64,000 nucleotides of DNA, from contig NC_046677.1 of NCBI RefSeq assembly GCF_003369915.1, positions 8,494,001 to 8,558,000 of the forward strand. Reading direction: 5' to 3'. This document shows positions 47,083 through 59,200 of this stretch, one piece after another. Position 1 is the stretch's first letter; every line of letters begins with the position of its first letter. The notes under the pieces were generated by a model. That model was given only the letters and a program-made list of their open reading frames with translations, was not told the DNA's origin and searched no databases. The stretch is from Drosophila miranda (lineage: Eukaryota; Arthropoda; Insecta; Diptera; Drosophilidae). The position numbers were made by a program, and so were the translations under genes.

Positions 47083-48794
47083 TCATCGAATCCCTCTAAA
47101 CAGACACAGGGAACTGCACTTCTCCTTGGCCTCTTGGGCCTGCCTCTTGAGTACAGCCTCTCTCTTGTGGGTGGGAAAGAAGTTCCACAGAGAGAAGGTG
47201 TCATCAAGACCACCTGTGGCTATGTTTGTTCCATCCGGACTCCACATCAGGAACAGAGTGCCACGATCCTGGTGGGCTAGCAGATCAACCACTCGATTCA
47301 GTGAGGCAAGAACCAGAATTTCACACACCAGACATTCCATTTCATCTGCAGACATCGTGGGATGCTTAAATTATGAGCAATATATGCCGGATTACTACCT
47401 ACCACCCCTGATGATGTTGACCAGCAACTCGCCTGTGATCTTGCTGAATGTGACTGTCTTGATATTGATCCTGTCGTCCTTACGCTTGTATGTGGCCACA
47501 AATTTCCGACGCGGTATGTTGAAGATGAAAATGGAGGCGGGACATCTTTCCACTGGATCGAATATACAGATATTAAGGGTCTAGGCCGATTTCGGGTTAT
47601 GATCTTACCCACAGCCAAGTCCACGCCCGTCCAGGGATGCCAGTCGAAGACCACGGCCTTCGACCTGCAGCCCAATTTCAGGAGGCGATTCTTCAGCCTA
47701 GCATCGAATATGAAGATGGTGCCATCTGTGTCGCCCGATGCAAAGTATCGCATATTGGGTGAGAACCTGATCATAGATATCTTATGTCTGTGCTCTCGGA
47801 TCTGAAGCGACGTCATTTTGGGGCGGGTGAGGACCACAATGATGCCACAGTGGGTGCCACACAACAACTCGTTGCCATCGTGCGACCACTCAATGCAGCG
47901 TATGAACCCCATCGACTTGAGGAAGTATTTTCGATACGAGACGATAAACTCCATTGTAGGTGTGACCGCCCATAGATCCAGGACTGGATAGGTGCCATCC
48001 ATGCAGCCAATGGCCAGGTATTTGCCATCGGGCGAATATTTAAGCGAAGTCGGTGACTCCACACTGAAAATCATGGTACTTTCGTCTAGATTGCGCCATA
48101 TCATTACGTCCTGGCCGGACGAAATGGCCACCAGGTCGTTTGCGGCCCAGTCCATCATATTGTAATCGATCGGACTGCAAATTCCAGGCATATCGTGCGT
48201 TGCATTCTGAAAGGCGGTCGGTCTGCTGCGTGGCAAACAGGGCCAGTCGGCATCAATGCTGACCATGCCGCTCACTTGTGATCGTGATCCCTGCAGATTA
48301 CTGAACTGCAGCAGGCGGTGCTCTTGGATGTGAAAAGCGCTGTTGATGATGGAAATGAAGCTGCTCTGACGCCAATAGCTAGAGGTTAAAGTGATGCCCT
48401 ACGAGTGCATCGAATAATTTTACAGCGAATCCCTTGAAGAACATCCAAACATAATCCTCACCGTTTCCAGAATATCCCTCTCTTCCCTGCGTCCTACGTA
48501 CTTCAGATTGAAATCAATATTCTCCCGCTCAAATCGCTTCGGTATGAATCGTTCGCCGCAATACGAGACGTGCTGCTTTTCAATCTTGCTGCTTAAAAAT
48601 TTCTCGCTCTGTTTAAAAAAAAAAAACATTTTGCGGATGAGTGGGAGAACCAGGCTTCTGCTTCGACTTTTCTACACCTTATAGGCCTCTTGCTGCCAGA
48701 ATTTGCGGCGAACCTTTGTGAATGGTGTTACGGACTTTTTGTCCATTTTTGCACATTTATTTGGACTATCACATACACTCATCTCGACGAACAT
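47083..48794 (-). CDS. cort: Cortex, female-meiosis Cdc20/Fizzy-family APC/C activator
   Basis: Five exons: 48794-48678, 48608-48462, 48365-47609, 47552-47403 and 47345-47083, all phase-consistent, 477 residues. A C-box-like ERFIPKR in exon 2 replaces the usual DRFIPxR. A seven-bladed WD40 propeller follows ([53 protein letters not shown] and [20 protein letters not shown]). The protein ends in Ile-Arg, the IR tail with which Cdc20 and Fzr proteins dock to the APC/C. Cortex is the divergent meiosis-specific member used in oocytes, and its position next to Spn27A, Nse1 and Nhe3 supports that over fizzy. Sequence around the blades is strongly diverged, as expected for cort. Confidence 0.88.
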
Positions 48795-49026
48795 TTAATT
48801 CTTTCTGCCTAGCAGATTGCATTATGCTCGCGCCATTTTAATGTATGCTCTTCTTATAGCCGCACCGCCCCCTCAAGAGAGTAACTACAGTTAGCCCACA
48901 GATTACGCACACTCTCACCCAAATCTTAACGGTTCTAGTCAGTGCAGTGCAGCACGCGGAAGAATAACTAGTTGGATTTGCTAAACACTCATTTCGTTTC
49001 ATGTTAATTTTATTTGTACATGTTAT

Positions 49027-49752
49027 TTATGGCTGGGGTGTTACCGAGCGCCGCCCATCTGTGGACGTACGCAATGGAGTTTTCCACAGTTCGTTGCAGG
49101 ACGGACAATTCGACCGCTTCTGCAAAAATTTGCGTATGCAGTCACGATGATACTGGATGTGGCATGAATCACAGCGAATATCCCATAGCACCAGGTTAGA
49201 GCACAGCTTACAACTCTCTATGTTTTCCGCGTGATTGGAGCGCAAGTAGAAACTAAGCTCCACAAGTGTTCGGGGTCCCAGGTAGATGTTGTCTTCAGCC
49301 TCCAGGAAATATCCCATTTGGCACCACTTCTTGAGCAGCTCCTGCATCCGGAGCTTCTTGGGCGGCTTTTCAATGCCCAGGTCACTGTACGTCTGATTCC
49401 AGGCCATGCAACAGTTTTCTTCTTCAGCTATTTTGTCCAACAGCTTTGCAAAGTATTGGCATTCCTCTGCAACGAGACCAGTGTTTGCTATGGTGTCCGG
49501 CGTGGCATCTGTCTTAGCGTACACCAAGTACTCCTCGTCCTGCAATGCATGTTTTATGAAAACCAGCGTCTGATCAAAAACACGAATGTAGCCATCAATT
49601 TCGCCGACAAAAGCTTTCAGTGCCTCCTTGTTTGCCGGTTTGTCAACTTTATGGAGCTCGCACAGCGGTGATAATATCTGATCAATCAACCCATAGCTGA
49701 GGGTGCTGTGGTTCTTGCAGGCACGTAGAAATGCGCGCTTTACCAAATCCAT
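49027..49752 (-). CDS. Nse1: Nse1, RING-like subunit of the SMC5/6 complex
   Basis: One exon of 241 codons. N-terminal winged-helix regions (MDLVKRAFLRACKNHSTLSY, KLRMQELLKKWCQMGYF) bind the Nse3 MAGE protein. The C-terminal variant RING is visible as CKLC, DIRCDSCHIQYHRDCIRKFL and CPSC, a C4HC3-like pattern. With Nse3 and Nse4 it links SMC5/6 heads and supports DNA repair and rDNA stability. The D. melanogaster gene CG11329 sits between Nhe3 and cort as I recall, which fits here. Its stop is about 230 bp upstream of the cort start. Confidence 0.92.
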   Translation of the reverse strand: MDLVKRAFLRACKNHSTLSYGLIDQILSPLCELHKVDKPANKEALKAFVGEIDGYIRVFDQTLVFIKHALQDEEYLVYAKTDATPDTIANTGLVAEECQYFAKLLDKIAEEENCCMAWNQTYSDLGIEKPPKKLRMQELLKKWCQMGYFLEAEDNIYLGPRTLVELSFYLRSNHAENIESCKLCSNLVLWDIRCDSCHIQYHRDCIRKFLQKRSNCPSCNELWKTPLRTSTDGRRSVTPQP

Positions 49753-50049
49753 ATAGAATTTGCTTTTTTTTTTGACGTTTTAAGTTTAGTAACTGTCGAG
49801 TAACTTAGTAATTGTCGAGTTAAAGAATTATAGTTTAGTGTTTGGTACGCTGATGTTAGCCCACTTAAGCCCCCTATATTTAAATAGTTCAAGTACTTGA
49901 GGTAAATGACGGAAAATATTAACGACTGTAAGTTCTTCTTGTAGATCCATCCTATCCTTCCTTTTAACTTGCAAAAAAACCCCCACGAACCTTTCTCCTG
50001 AACTGCTACAAAATTAGTCCATTTTCATTATTTTCGCTAGATAATTGAA

Positions 50050-50977
50050 ATACCCTCTTGGCTTATAATAGGTTAATCGTTCTCCGTCAAGGATTGGAAA
50101 CCAAATTGCTCAATTTTGATGTTCCGTCAAGTATTATTAGCTAGATAGAACATTTTGCCATGCCCACATAGGTTTCTACGGCGGGTGAATCAATTTTCTA
50201 CTTCACTGGATTATTCTTAATACTTGCTTTTATTGGATCTTGTCTAAAAAAAAGGATTTAGCGAAATAGGTCAAACGAAAAAAGGTTTTAGCGAAAGTGG
50301 GCAAACAAAAAAAACGAAAGATGATAGTCCTTCATATTGCTCAATTTAGAGAATCCGTTGAAGAATTCTGGCTAACTAAAACCCTTAGTTCTGCCCACAT
50401 AATTTTATCCCATTGATGAATATATTTTCTACAAGAATGGCTAGTTTTTGGCCTATTCATGCATTTGATTAGGTGTTTCTATTTAAATCCTGATCCCTGT
50501 AGCAATTCTTGGTCTCTGTAAGAAGAATACTAATTGCATTTCTGTTGTCGTCGAGCGCTGCGTAGCCACTGCAAATCGATTTGTTCCTTTTGGCTATAAA
50601 AATAATCCGATCTCAACCAGATTCAGCAATCTGATAGATAAGGTCATTCTCTATGTTTGTGCGTTTTTAGTTTTCTCGAATCTTTTGTGGGGCGGAAGGG
50701 GATGGGGCGAAATTTTCAAATATACGTGTAATAATGACATGTTACAGAAATCTGGATACAAAATGTCGTTGCTCTAGCTCTTATAGTCTTTGAGCACTAG
50801 GCGCTTATAGGGACGGACAGACAGACAGGGCTCAACCGACTCGGCTATTGATGCTGATCAATAATATATATACATACTACTTTATGGGGTCGGAAACAAT
50901 TCCTTCTGGACGTTACACACATCCTGTTTCACCACAAATCTAATATACCCGTATACTCATTTTGAGTATTGGGTATA
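50050..50977. mobile_element. Dispersed Helitron/DINE-like repeat with terminal hairpin
   Basis: Non-coding. It repeats blocks seen at 10330 and 14190 (GCTCAATTTTGATGTTC, GCCATGCCCACATA, ATGAATATATTTTCTAC, TTCTTGGTCTCTGTAAGAAG). It ends GGACGGACAGACAGACAGGG, TTATGGGGTCGGAAACAATT and an imperfect palindrome at 50944-50977 (TATACCCGTATACTCA pairing with TGAGTATTGGGTATA). A 3' hairpin in a protein-less AT-rich element suits a non-autonomous Helitron. The two similar halves (about 50060-50230 and 50330-50520) suggest an internal duplication or nested copies. Confidence 0.5.
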
Positions 50978-53165
50978 ATAATAATTATACAATAAAAATC
51001 AAAGATAAAATAAAAATAAAAAATAATAATTATACAATAAGAATCCAAAATAAATAAGTAAAATAATCATTATTCAATAAAAAACCAGAAATAATAATTC
51101 TCTAATTATATAACGTATATAAAGTATAATTATTATTTTTTATTTATATTGCATAATTATTATTCTTGATTTTTTTTTAATAATTATTATTTTTGATTTT
51201 TATTGAATAATTATTATTCTTGATTTTTATTGTATAATAATTATTATAATTATTATTCTTGATTTTAATTGAATAATTATTATTTTTGATTTTTATTGAA
51301 TAATTATTATTCTTAATTTTTATTGAATATTTATTACTATAATTATTCTTGTTTTTTATTGAATAATTATTATTTTTGATTTTTATTGTATAACTATTAT
51401 TATAATTGTTATTCTGGATTTTTTATTGAATAATTATTATTTTTGATTTTTATTGTATATCTATTATTATAATTGTTATTCTGGATTTTTTATTGAATAA
51501 TTATTATTTTTGATTTTTATTGTATAACTATTATAATAATTGTTATTCTGGATTTTTTATTGAATAATTATTATTTTTGATTTTTATTGAATAATTATTA
51601 CTATAATTATTCTTGTTTTTTATTGAGTAATTATTATTTTTGATTTTTATTGTATAACTATTATTATAATTGTTATTCTTGATTTTTATTGAATAATTGT
51701 AATTATAATTATTATTCTTGATTTTTATTGAATAATTGTTAATTTTGATTTTTATTGAATAATTGTTATTATAATTGTTATTTTTGATTTTTATTGAATA
51801 ATTGTTATTTTTGATTTTTATTGAATAATTGTTATTCTTGAATTTTATTGAATAATTGTTATTATAATTGTTATTTTTGACTTTTATTGAATAATTGTTA
51901 TTTTTGATTTTTATTGAATAATTATTATTTTTGATTTTTATTGAATAATTATTATTCTTAATTTTTATTGAATAATTATTACTATAATTATTCTTGTTTT
52001 TTATTGAATAATTATTATTTTTGATTTTTATTGTATAACTATTATTATAATTGTTATTCTGGATTTTTTATTGAATAATTATTATTTTTGATTTTTATTG
52101 TATAACTATTATTATAATTGTTATTCTGGATTTTTTATTGAATAATTATTATTTTTGATTTTTATTGTATAACTATTATTATAATTGTTATTCTGGATTT
52201 TTTATTGAATAATTATTATTTTTGATTTTTATTGAATAATTATTACTATAATTATTCTTGTTTTTTATTGAATAATTATTATTTTTGATTTTTATTGAAT
52301 AATTGTTATTATAATTGTTATTTTTGATTTTTATTGAATAATTGTTATTATAATTGTTATTCTGGATTTTTTATTGAATAATTATTATTTTTGATTTTTA
52401 TTGTATAACTATTATTATAATTGTTCTTCTGGATTTTTTATTGAATAATTATTATTCTTAATTTTTATTGAATAATTATTACTATAATTATTCTTGTTTT
52501 TTATTGAATAATTATTATTTTTGATTTTTATTGTATAACTATTATTATAATTGTTATTCTGGATTTTTATTGAATAATTATTATTTTTGATTTTTATTTT
52601 ATAATTATTATTGTAATTGTTATTCTTGATTTTTATTGAATAATTATTATTATAATTGTTATTCTTGATTTTTATCGTACAATTATTATTATAATTGTTA
52701 TTCTTGATTTTTATCGTACAATTATTATTATTTTACTGAATAATTATTAGTTTTGATTTTTATTGTATAACTATTATTATAATTGTTATTCTTGATTTTT
52801 TATTGAATAATTATTATTTTTTATTTTTATTGTATAACTATTATTATAATTGTTATTCTGGATTTTTATTGAATAACTATTATTCTTGATTTTTATTGAA
52901 TAATTATTATTATAACTGTTATTCTTGATTTTTATCGTATAATTATTATTATAATTGCTATTCTTGATTTTTATTGAATAATCATTATTTTTGATTTTTA
53001 TTGTATAACTATTATTATAATTGTTATTCTTGATTTTTTTCGTATAATTATTATTATAATTGTTATTCTTGATTTTTATTGAATAATTATTATTTTTTAT
53101 TTTTATTGTATAACTATTATTATAATTGTTATTCTTGATTTTTATTGAATAATTATTATTCAAAA
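50970..53165. repeat. About 2.2-kb AT-rich tandem array (minisatellite)
   Basis: Dozens of units built from TTTTTGATTTTTATTGAATA plus ATTATTATT, with higher-order variants containing GTTATTCTGGATTTTTTA, ACTATAATTATTCTTG or TATCGTACAATTATT. Units are about 26-65 bases and variants recur in blocks, so the array grew by unequal exchange of multi-unit segments. It is almost pure A and T. It is flanked on both sides by parts of one dispersed repeat, so it is probably the expanded internal microsatellite of that element. Confidence 0.9.
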
Positions 53166-54060
53166 AATTTTGAAATATAAGTTTTATAGTGAGAACTAAC
53201 AGGAGTGTGGATACCAAATTTGGTTACTCTAGCCTTAATAGTCTTTGAGATTTGTGGATGCCCCAGATTTTCGTCCTTTGCGGGGGCGGAAGGGGGTGTG
53301 TCGAAATTTTGAAACTAACTTGTCAAGGTTTGATATCACAGGAGTGTGGATACCAAATTTGGTTGCTTTAGCTCTTATAGTCTCTGAGATCCTTGAACTC
53401 ACATTTTGCAATAGGCAAAGCCGACCATGAAACCAGTGTCTTAGAGAGAGACAGAGCGAGAGAGAGTGAAATTGTTTTCTTGATTCTGGCTATAATAATT
53501 ATACGATCTGGTTCAGATTTTGCACTTTAGAAGATATAGTCATCCTCTACGATTCTGCGTTTTCTGTTTTCTCGAATGTAATACCGAATGTCTCCAGTTT
53601 TCGGCTATTAAAACGACTCAGCCTGAATGGTTTACTATCCAAAACCAATTTTTGCCGAACAACATTCTGAATCTGCTCTAGCTCCCTGTATATGAATCTC
53701 GCGCACATGTCCCGAGGGGCTCACCTTTTCAATGATTAGGAATGAAGTTCAAATCACCATAAGTAGATTCAAGCATTGTAATTAAAGTACATAATTTTAA
53801 AGTATGGAATGGTCAACATTTGTGCATGGAATGAGTCTCATTGTTTCTACCGATTCATACCGATTCAATACCCGATTCAAGTTCAGCCATTGATACTATC
53901 GATAATACGATGAGAGGTGCGCGCCTAAGTGAAATTATTTGTAAATGAGTTACAAGTGACAATGCAAATTTAATAGATCAATGATCAAATATCAAGATCA
54001 GGAATTGGAAACCATATTCCTCGATTTGATATTACTAGCTGTTTTGTTTTGAGATTTACA
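53166..54060. mobile_element. Right-hand part of the dispersed repeat
   Basis: Two copies, about 140 bp apart, of AGGAGTGTGGATACCAAATT followed by a variant of TTGGTTGCTTTAGCTC (at about 53201 and 53340). Then blocks that match 14820-15000: CCGAATGTCTCCAGTTTTC, CATTCTGAATCTGCTC and CTCACCTTTTCAATGATT. A final ATTGGAAACCATATTCCTCG with TTTGATATTACTAGCT resembles the left end at 50093. No coding capacity. Confidence 0.5.
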
Positions 54061-56286
54061 ACAGGGATGGGAGAAGCACAAAGTTGAACAATCAGTTTCT
54101 ATATATTAAATATTTATTCAAAATTAGAAAATGCATGTTTTTTATATGTATTTTTTTTTTTTATTGATTTTCGACTTAAAAATAACAGCACAACAATTAA
54201 TATATTCAGAGAGCTTCGCTTTAATTTAAATACAGTATATGTATATAATAATAAGAAGTTTTTTCGTAGAAATTAATTATGAACCAAAAACGTCAATTAC
54301 AATAGATCAGCAACTCGAAAAGCATTTAAGTTTAAAAATAAAACTGAATGCACAAATATCAGTTGTCGAAAATATATACATACACTAGTTATTGTTTGCG
54401 GAATCGAAAAAGCTTTTCCTATAATTTTATTTTGTGTAAAAGACTCGCATTTCAAAAATCAAACACGACTGTTTTAAATCGCGGTTTTTTTTTATAATTT
54501 TTTCCCATAAAATCCTAAAAGTCGGACTCTCGTTGACACCGGACTTTGAACGTGCTCCAGAATCTCCATCTAGACATATATTTATTCGAAGTTGAGTATT
54601 ATTAAGGGTTTGCACATTTTATAATAAAATGTTGCAGCGATTTCAAGTAAATAAAAAGAGAAGAAATATGTCCATGAGTATTCATATAAGGAATCACTAT
54701 CCAAGTGCAGTGCTTACTTTTTATTCGTATACAGATTATAGTATGGCAAAACTAAGTCATATATTAAAAGAATAGAAAATCTGAGACGGTCTGCTATAGA
54801 GATTCAGCTGCAAGGCCCTCACAGATATCAAATCTTAACACAAAAATTTCTTGATAAATGAACAAACTTTGTGTGTGTTTTATTCTTGTTTAGAACTAGG
54901 GTTCCGAATCACAACATTTCGTAAAAGAGCATAAACTGAAGAGTAATTAACTAATTTGTACATGTTTGCAATGAGACCCGATTACAATAAATAACAACCG
55001 AAGAAACGAAAAACTTATATATAAATATTTCGATGATCATCGCCTGGGGCCTGTCGAAAATAATAATCAAAACCGAAAATGTACGATCATAAAAATCATA
55101 ATTATTTTGTTTGTTTTTGTTTGTGGAAATGAAATCCTACAAATAAGCGGCCATCAAAGCAGTGAATGGATGAAGTATATCTTCTCATACGATAATTAAA
55201 TGAGGAAAGGAAACAAATTTAAATTGCAAAAATCTGTACTTACATGGTTAGTCGCGTGTTAGAATCTAAGAAATTAGATTACGACAAATAAAATACAGAA
55301 AATAAAAGTTTAAGATACCAAAGAACATTTGATCAGTTGCTGTGAGCTATAGGAAGCCTTTGTTAAACGGTTATAGAGTAGATTTATATCATGGACAGAC
55401 AGACATGGTTTATCGGCTAGGAAAAGTAGACAAAACAAAAAACAAAACAGACTAAGAATAGCATAGAATAAATAGTAAGTAAATTATAGGAAGAAAGTTG
55501 TTGTTTCGAGCTCTCCAATTTTACATGAAATTATTCGTGACAAGAGTGAGTTCATTTGCAATGCGATTGGATTCATTCAATTGGATTGTCTTTTAATTTA
55601 AACATTTTTAATTTGTTTTTGGTTTCAGTTATAGCGTTTCATTTTTGGGGAGCAGATAGATGCGTTTATTGTAGATGATTGATTGGTCGTAGATGGTAGA
55701 TTGTTAGAGCAAACCAAAGTGAAATATATTGATAAACGAGAGAGAGAGAGTCCACATGAGTTGGTTAGATGATGGTTTGGTTTGTTTTGGTTTGGTTCGA
55801 AGGAAAGACAGAAAGAAAGAAAGATGCCGCAGAAATGAGAAATAAGTAAATTAATATTCATCGCTGTGAAGAGTTGTTACATTTTTCAAGTTAAGTAGTA
55901 TATTTTTGGTTAGCATGCATTAAACAGTAGTTAACAGTCAGAAATCAATATATACAACGTACAATTTAAGACTAGATCAAAAGTATCAACAATACATAGT
56001 ATAGGAAGTCAGGTAGGCAGAAAGATCAGATCCCTTTATCGCTTCTTCCCTTCCTTTTTTTTGCACCACAAAATCAACAAATTATATTTCAACATAAAAA
56101 GTATTCAACAAAAACATAAATCACATTTTAATCATTTGCTAAGTAGTAAGTACTCTGTTTTCAGATTCGTTTGGTTTGAGGTTGAGGTTGATTTTGATTT
56201 GTTTGGTATTTGGCTTCTGGTTAGTGGTTCGCTTGCTATGGCTATTGTTAGTCTTTGGTGGTGGGGTGCTTCTCATACTCATTCAC
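54061..56286. other. Gene-free AT-rich stretch, probably the long 3' UTR of Nhe3
   Basis: No credible reading frame. Several TTTATT (minus-strand AATAAA) words occur, and GAAAGACAGAAAGAAAGAAA is a simple repeat near 55800. Minus-strand transcripts from Nhe3 would run leftward into it. Confidence 0.4.
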
Positions 56287-59200
56287 TCATTGAATATTGC
56301 GGTAGCTAGCCAGTAGGTTGTGAGTATCGCCCGTGTAATGGATACTTACGCGACTTAATGAGTTGCGCCGCCCCAACGGGGCACCAGCTGCAACTGCAGC
56401 ACCGGCCAGGCCATCCTGGCTGAGACCATTCCCAGTATCGTTGTCTATGCAGATATCCGAGTCGGAGTCAACGCGCCTGAACTCGCTGCCATCCTGCAAA
56501 ATGAAATGTTTTCAGTATGGTATTTTCTGATAAATACAATATATATCTGTTATAGCCACTCACCTGTGTTAGCTGCTGCGTGGTGGTGAGCAGCCTGGCA
56601 ATGGGATTACAGCAAACGGGCAGCGTCTCCAGCAGCGTGGGCCGCGAATGCGTCAGCAGGGGCTTCATGTACCTAAATTGTGATTGATTTCGATTATAGG
56701 TCACTACTTTAGCCATAAAAATCACTCACTTCGTGTCGAAGCTACCCCAGATCCTGGCCAGTATGGCCTTCTCGTGACTATTGCGACGACGTCCGCCGTT
56801 GACGCTGCCGCCTGTGCTGCCCAGACTTCCATTCGGCCCGTCCACGGGCGTGTCCACATTGGACTCCGTGCCGCCCCCAGACAAACGCATCTTGCCACGA
56901 CCTCCGCCACCGCTTTCCACGTCCTGCAAATAACCATCAGACTGACGAAATAATTCCATCAAATGGGATTAGCACTACGTTCGATAAAGGACAAAGAAAC
57001 ATCAACACTAACGTGGATACCAAACAAAATCAAAACACAAAAGGCAACAAATACACGAGGACCTGCCAACATTTATGGGTTTAAATAGTTGATGGCAGCT
57101 ACAACGGCAAACAAAAAAAAAAAATCGAAACTGAAGAAAACGAAAGTGTATTGAATGAGATATTCCAAACGTACCGTCTGCGGATGTGAATTGTCCATGG
57201 AATTGTATACCTTTTATTCAACGGATGGTTAAATGTTGTGATAATTGCGCAGAAATGTACAAACAACAAAAATTATGAGTTAAACACTATGTCCAGTTAA
57301 GAAATGGGGGAATTAAACCAAAATTTGCCATACTGGTTAGAGATTTTTGAGATCTGATCTAATTTTATTTCCCAATGAATGCTTATAAGTTTAGAAGAGT
57401 TTTCTCTGAAGATAAATAACAGTTTGATTGCGTAGATTTAATCTGAATTAGGAATTGTTTTCTTTAAAGAAGAAAGTTCCCCCTTTTAAGTAATATCCAA
57501 ACGGATATTTGTTTAAATTACAATAAGCTTAACGATTTTTTAAATCAAACAAATGCTATCCATTGATACTCACACTGTGCACTTGGTAATTATTTAATTG
57601 TTCAGTCTCATCGTCAACGCCAACACTGCAATCAAGAGAAAGACATAAATTAATGCTCAAATATTGATTTGTTGCAAGGGAAATACTCACGGTATTTTCA
57701 ACCAATTGAGCAGAAAATTGGCTGCCCCGCCCTGTATAATGACCGTAAAGATGACAATCAACGATGTGGCTGTCAACATGGTCTGTCGTGCATCCGAAAC
57801 CGTATTCCGTATGGCCAAGGCAAAAGACATGGCACCACGTAAGCCTACATACGCAAGGAATAACATTAATATGGTTTAGATCTTGAGTATTTTTCCATAG
57901 ACTTGCCCGCAAAGAAGAGCAAATGCTGGAAATTGGATGAGATTTTTGGCTTCCGCCTGATGTTGAGCAACCAGGACAAGGGATACACATTCACGGCCCG
58001 TCCCAAGGCGGCGCAGATCTACATAAATCAAAAGAATTTTCCATTACAAAGAGATGTCACAGGAAAATTCAATAGACTCACGAAAGCGGTGATGATGAAA
58101 CCAGCATCAAAGTGATGTTTGGGGAACGTGAACATCGACACGCCAATGTAAGAGAAGATAAAGTTCTCGGCCAGAAAGTTGAGCAACTCAAAGATCTGTT
58201 TGGTGCGTTGCCGTGAATCCTCGGACAGATTGTTGTACGTGTAGTGCGCCTGACAGATGCCGCAGAATAGAACGGCCACCACACCCGTCAGCTCTGTGGC
58301 CTCGGCGAGCAGAAAGGTGCTGTAGCTCATCAGCACAAAGAGCGCAGACTCCAGCAGGGGGAAGTCGCGTACGCGCGTAAACTTGGTCAAGTGTGGCAGG
58401 AGTTAAGGAAACAATCGGTTAATCAGTTAATATATGGTGGAAAGAGCATTAAAATTATCTAAATTATTGTTTAAAAAGGATATCAAAGCCGTAAAACAGC
58501 CCATGGCTGCACCAATCAGCAGCGACAGGAAGAATATGGAAAAGAAATCGCTCATTGCACGCAAAAAAGCTGTGGTCTCAAACTCCCCCGTATTGGAGTA
58601 ATGTTCGCCATAATTTTGAATGGCTCTGCAAAGAGAGTAAAAGCATTATTTAATGCCTAAAATACTTTTTAGTTGGTTGTTTTACCCGCTGAGGACAATG
58701 GCCACCGCATCGTTCAACACAGATTCGCCCAGAACTAGCGCATAGAGATTAACATCGACCCGAAGATCATTGAATATGGCTAGAATGGTGAGCGGATCTG
58801 TGGGCGAAATGAGGGCTCCAAAATAGAGTGTGTCCAGGAATGTGAAACTGCTACTCAAGTACTTTGGCATCAGTTTCACACAGCCGTACATGAAGCCGCC
58901 AATGAGAAAGGCCGACAATGTGGTACCCACAATGGCAAATGTCAGTATGGCACCCAAATTACGAAAGAAATATTTCTGCAAAGATATAAAACATTTAGTG
59001 TCGCTTAGCAATATGGAACCAGTCGCAAAAAGTAAAACCTTCTTCAAGCTGTATCCCGCATAGAATATAATTGGCGGTAGGATAATGTTAAAGAACACCT
59101 CCGGATCGAAGGTGGCCTTCAAATCGATTTCATTCTCATCCACATCGTGGACCTGGCCACGGAACACATACGCGTACGTCTTAATGCCCTCCGGCAGCTT

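Noticed and set aside
50970-53165. Regular repeats that might suggest a CRISPR array
   Set aside because: Units are contiguous and A/T only, with no unique spacers and no cas-like genes, and the setting is a fly genome. It is a minisatellite.
52786-53217. A 143-residue minus-strand open frame of Asn, Tyr, Lys and Ile repeats
   Set aside because: It is only the translation of the AT-rich tandem array, which lacks stops in that phase because of its unit sequence. There is no start context, promoter or codon bias.
49753-54060. Retroelement or LTR origin for the repeats left of Nhe3
   Set aside because: There is no reading frame, no long terminal repeats and no target duplication visible. The scattered short blocks and hairpin fit a non-coding Helitron-like family better.
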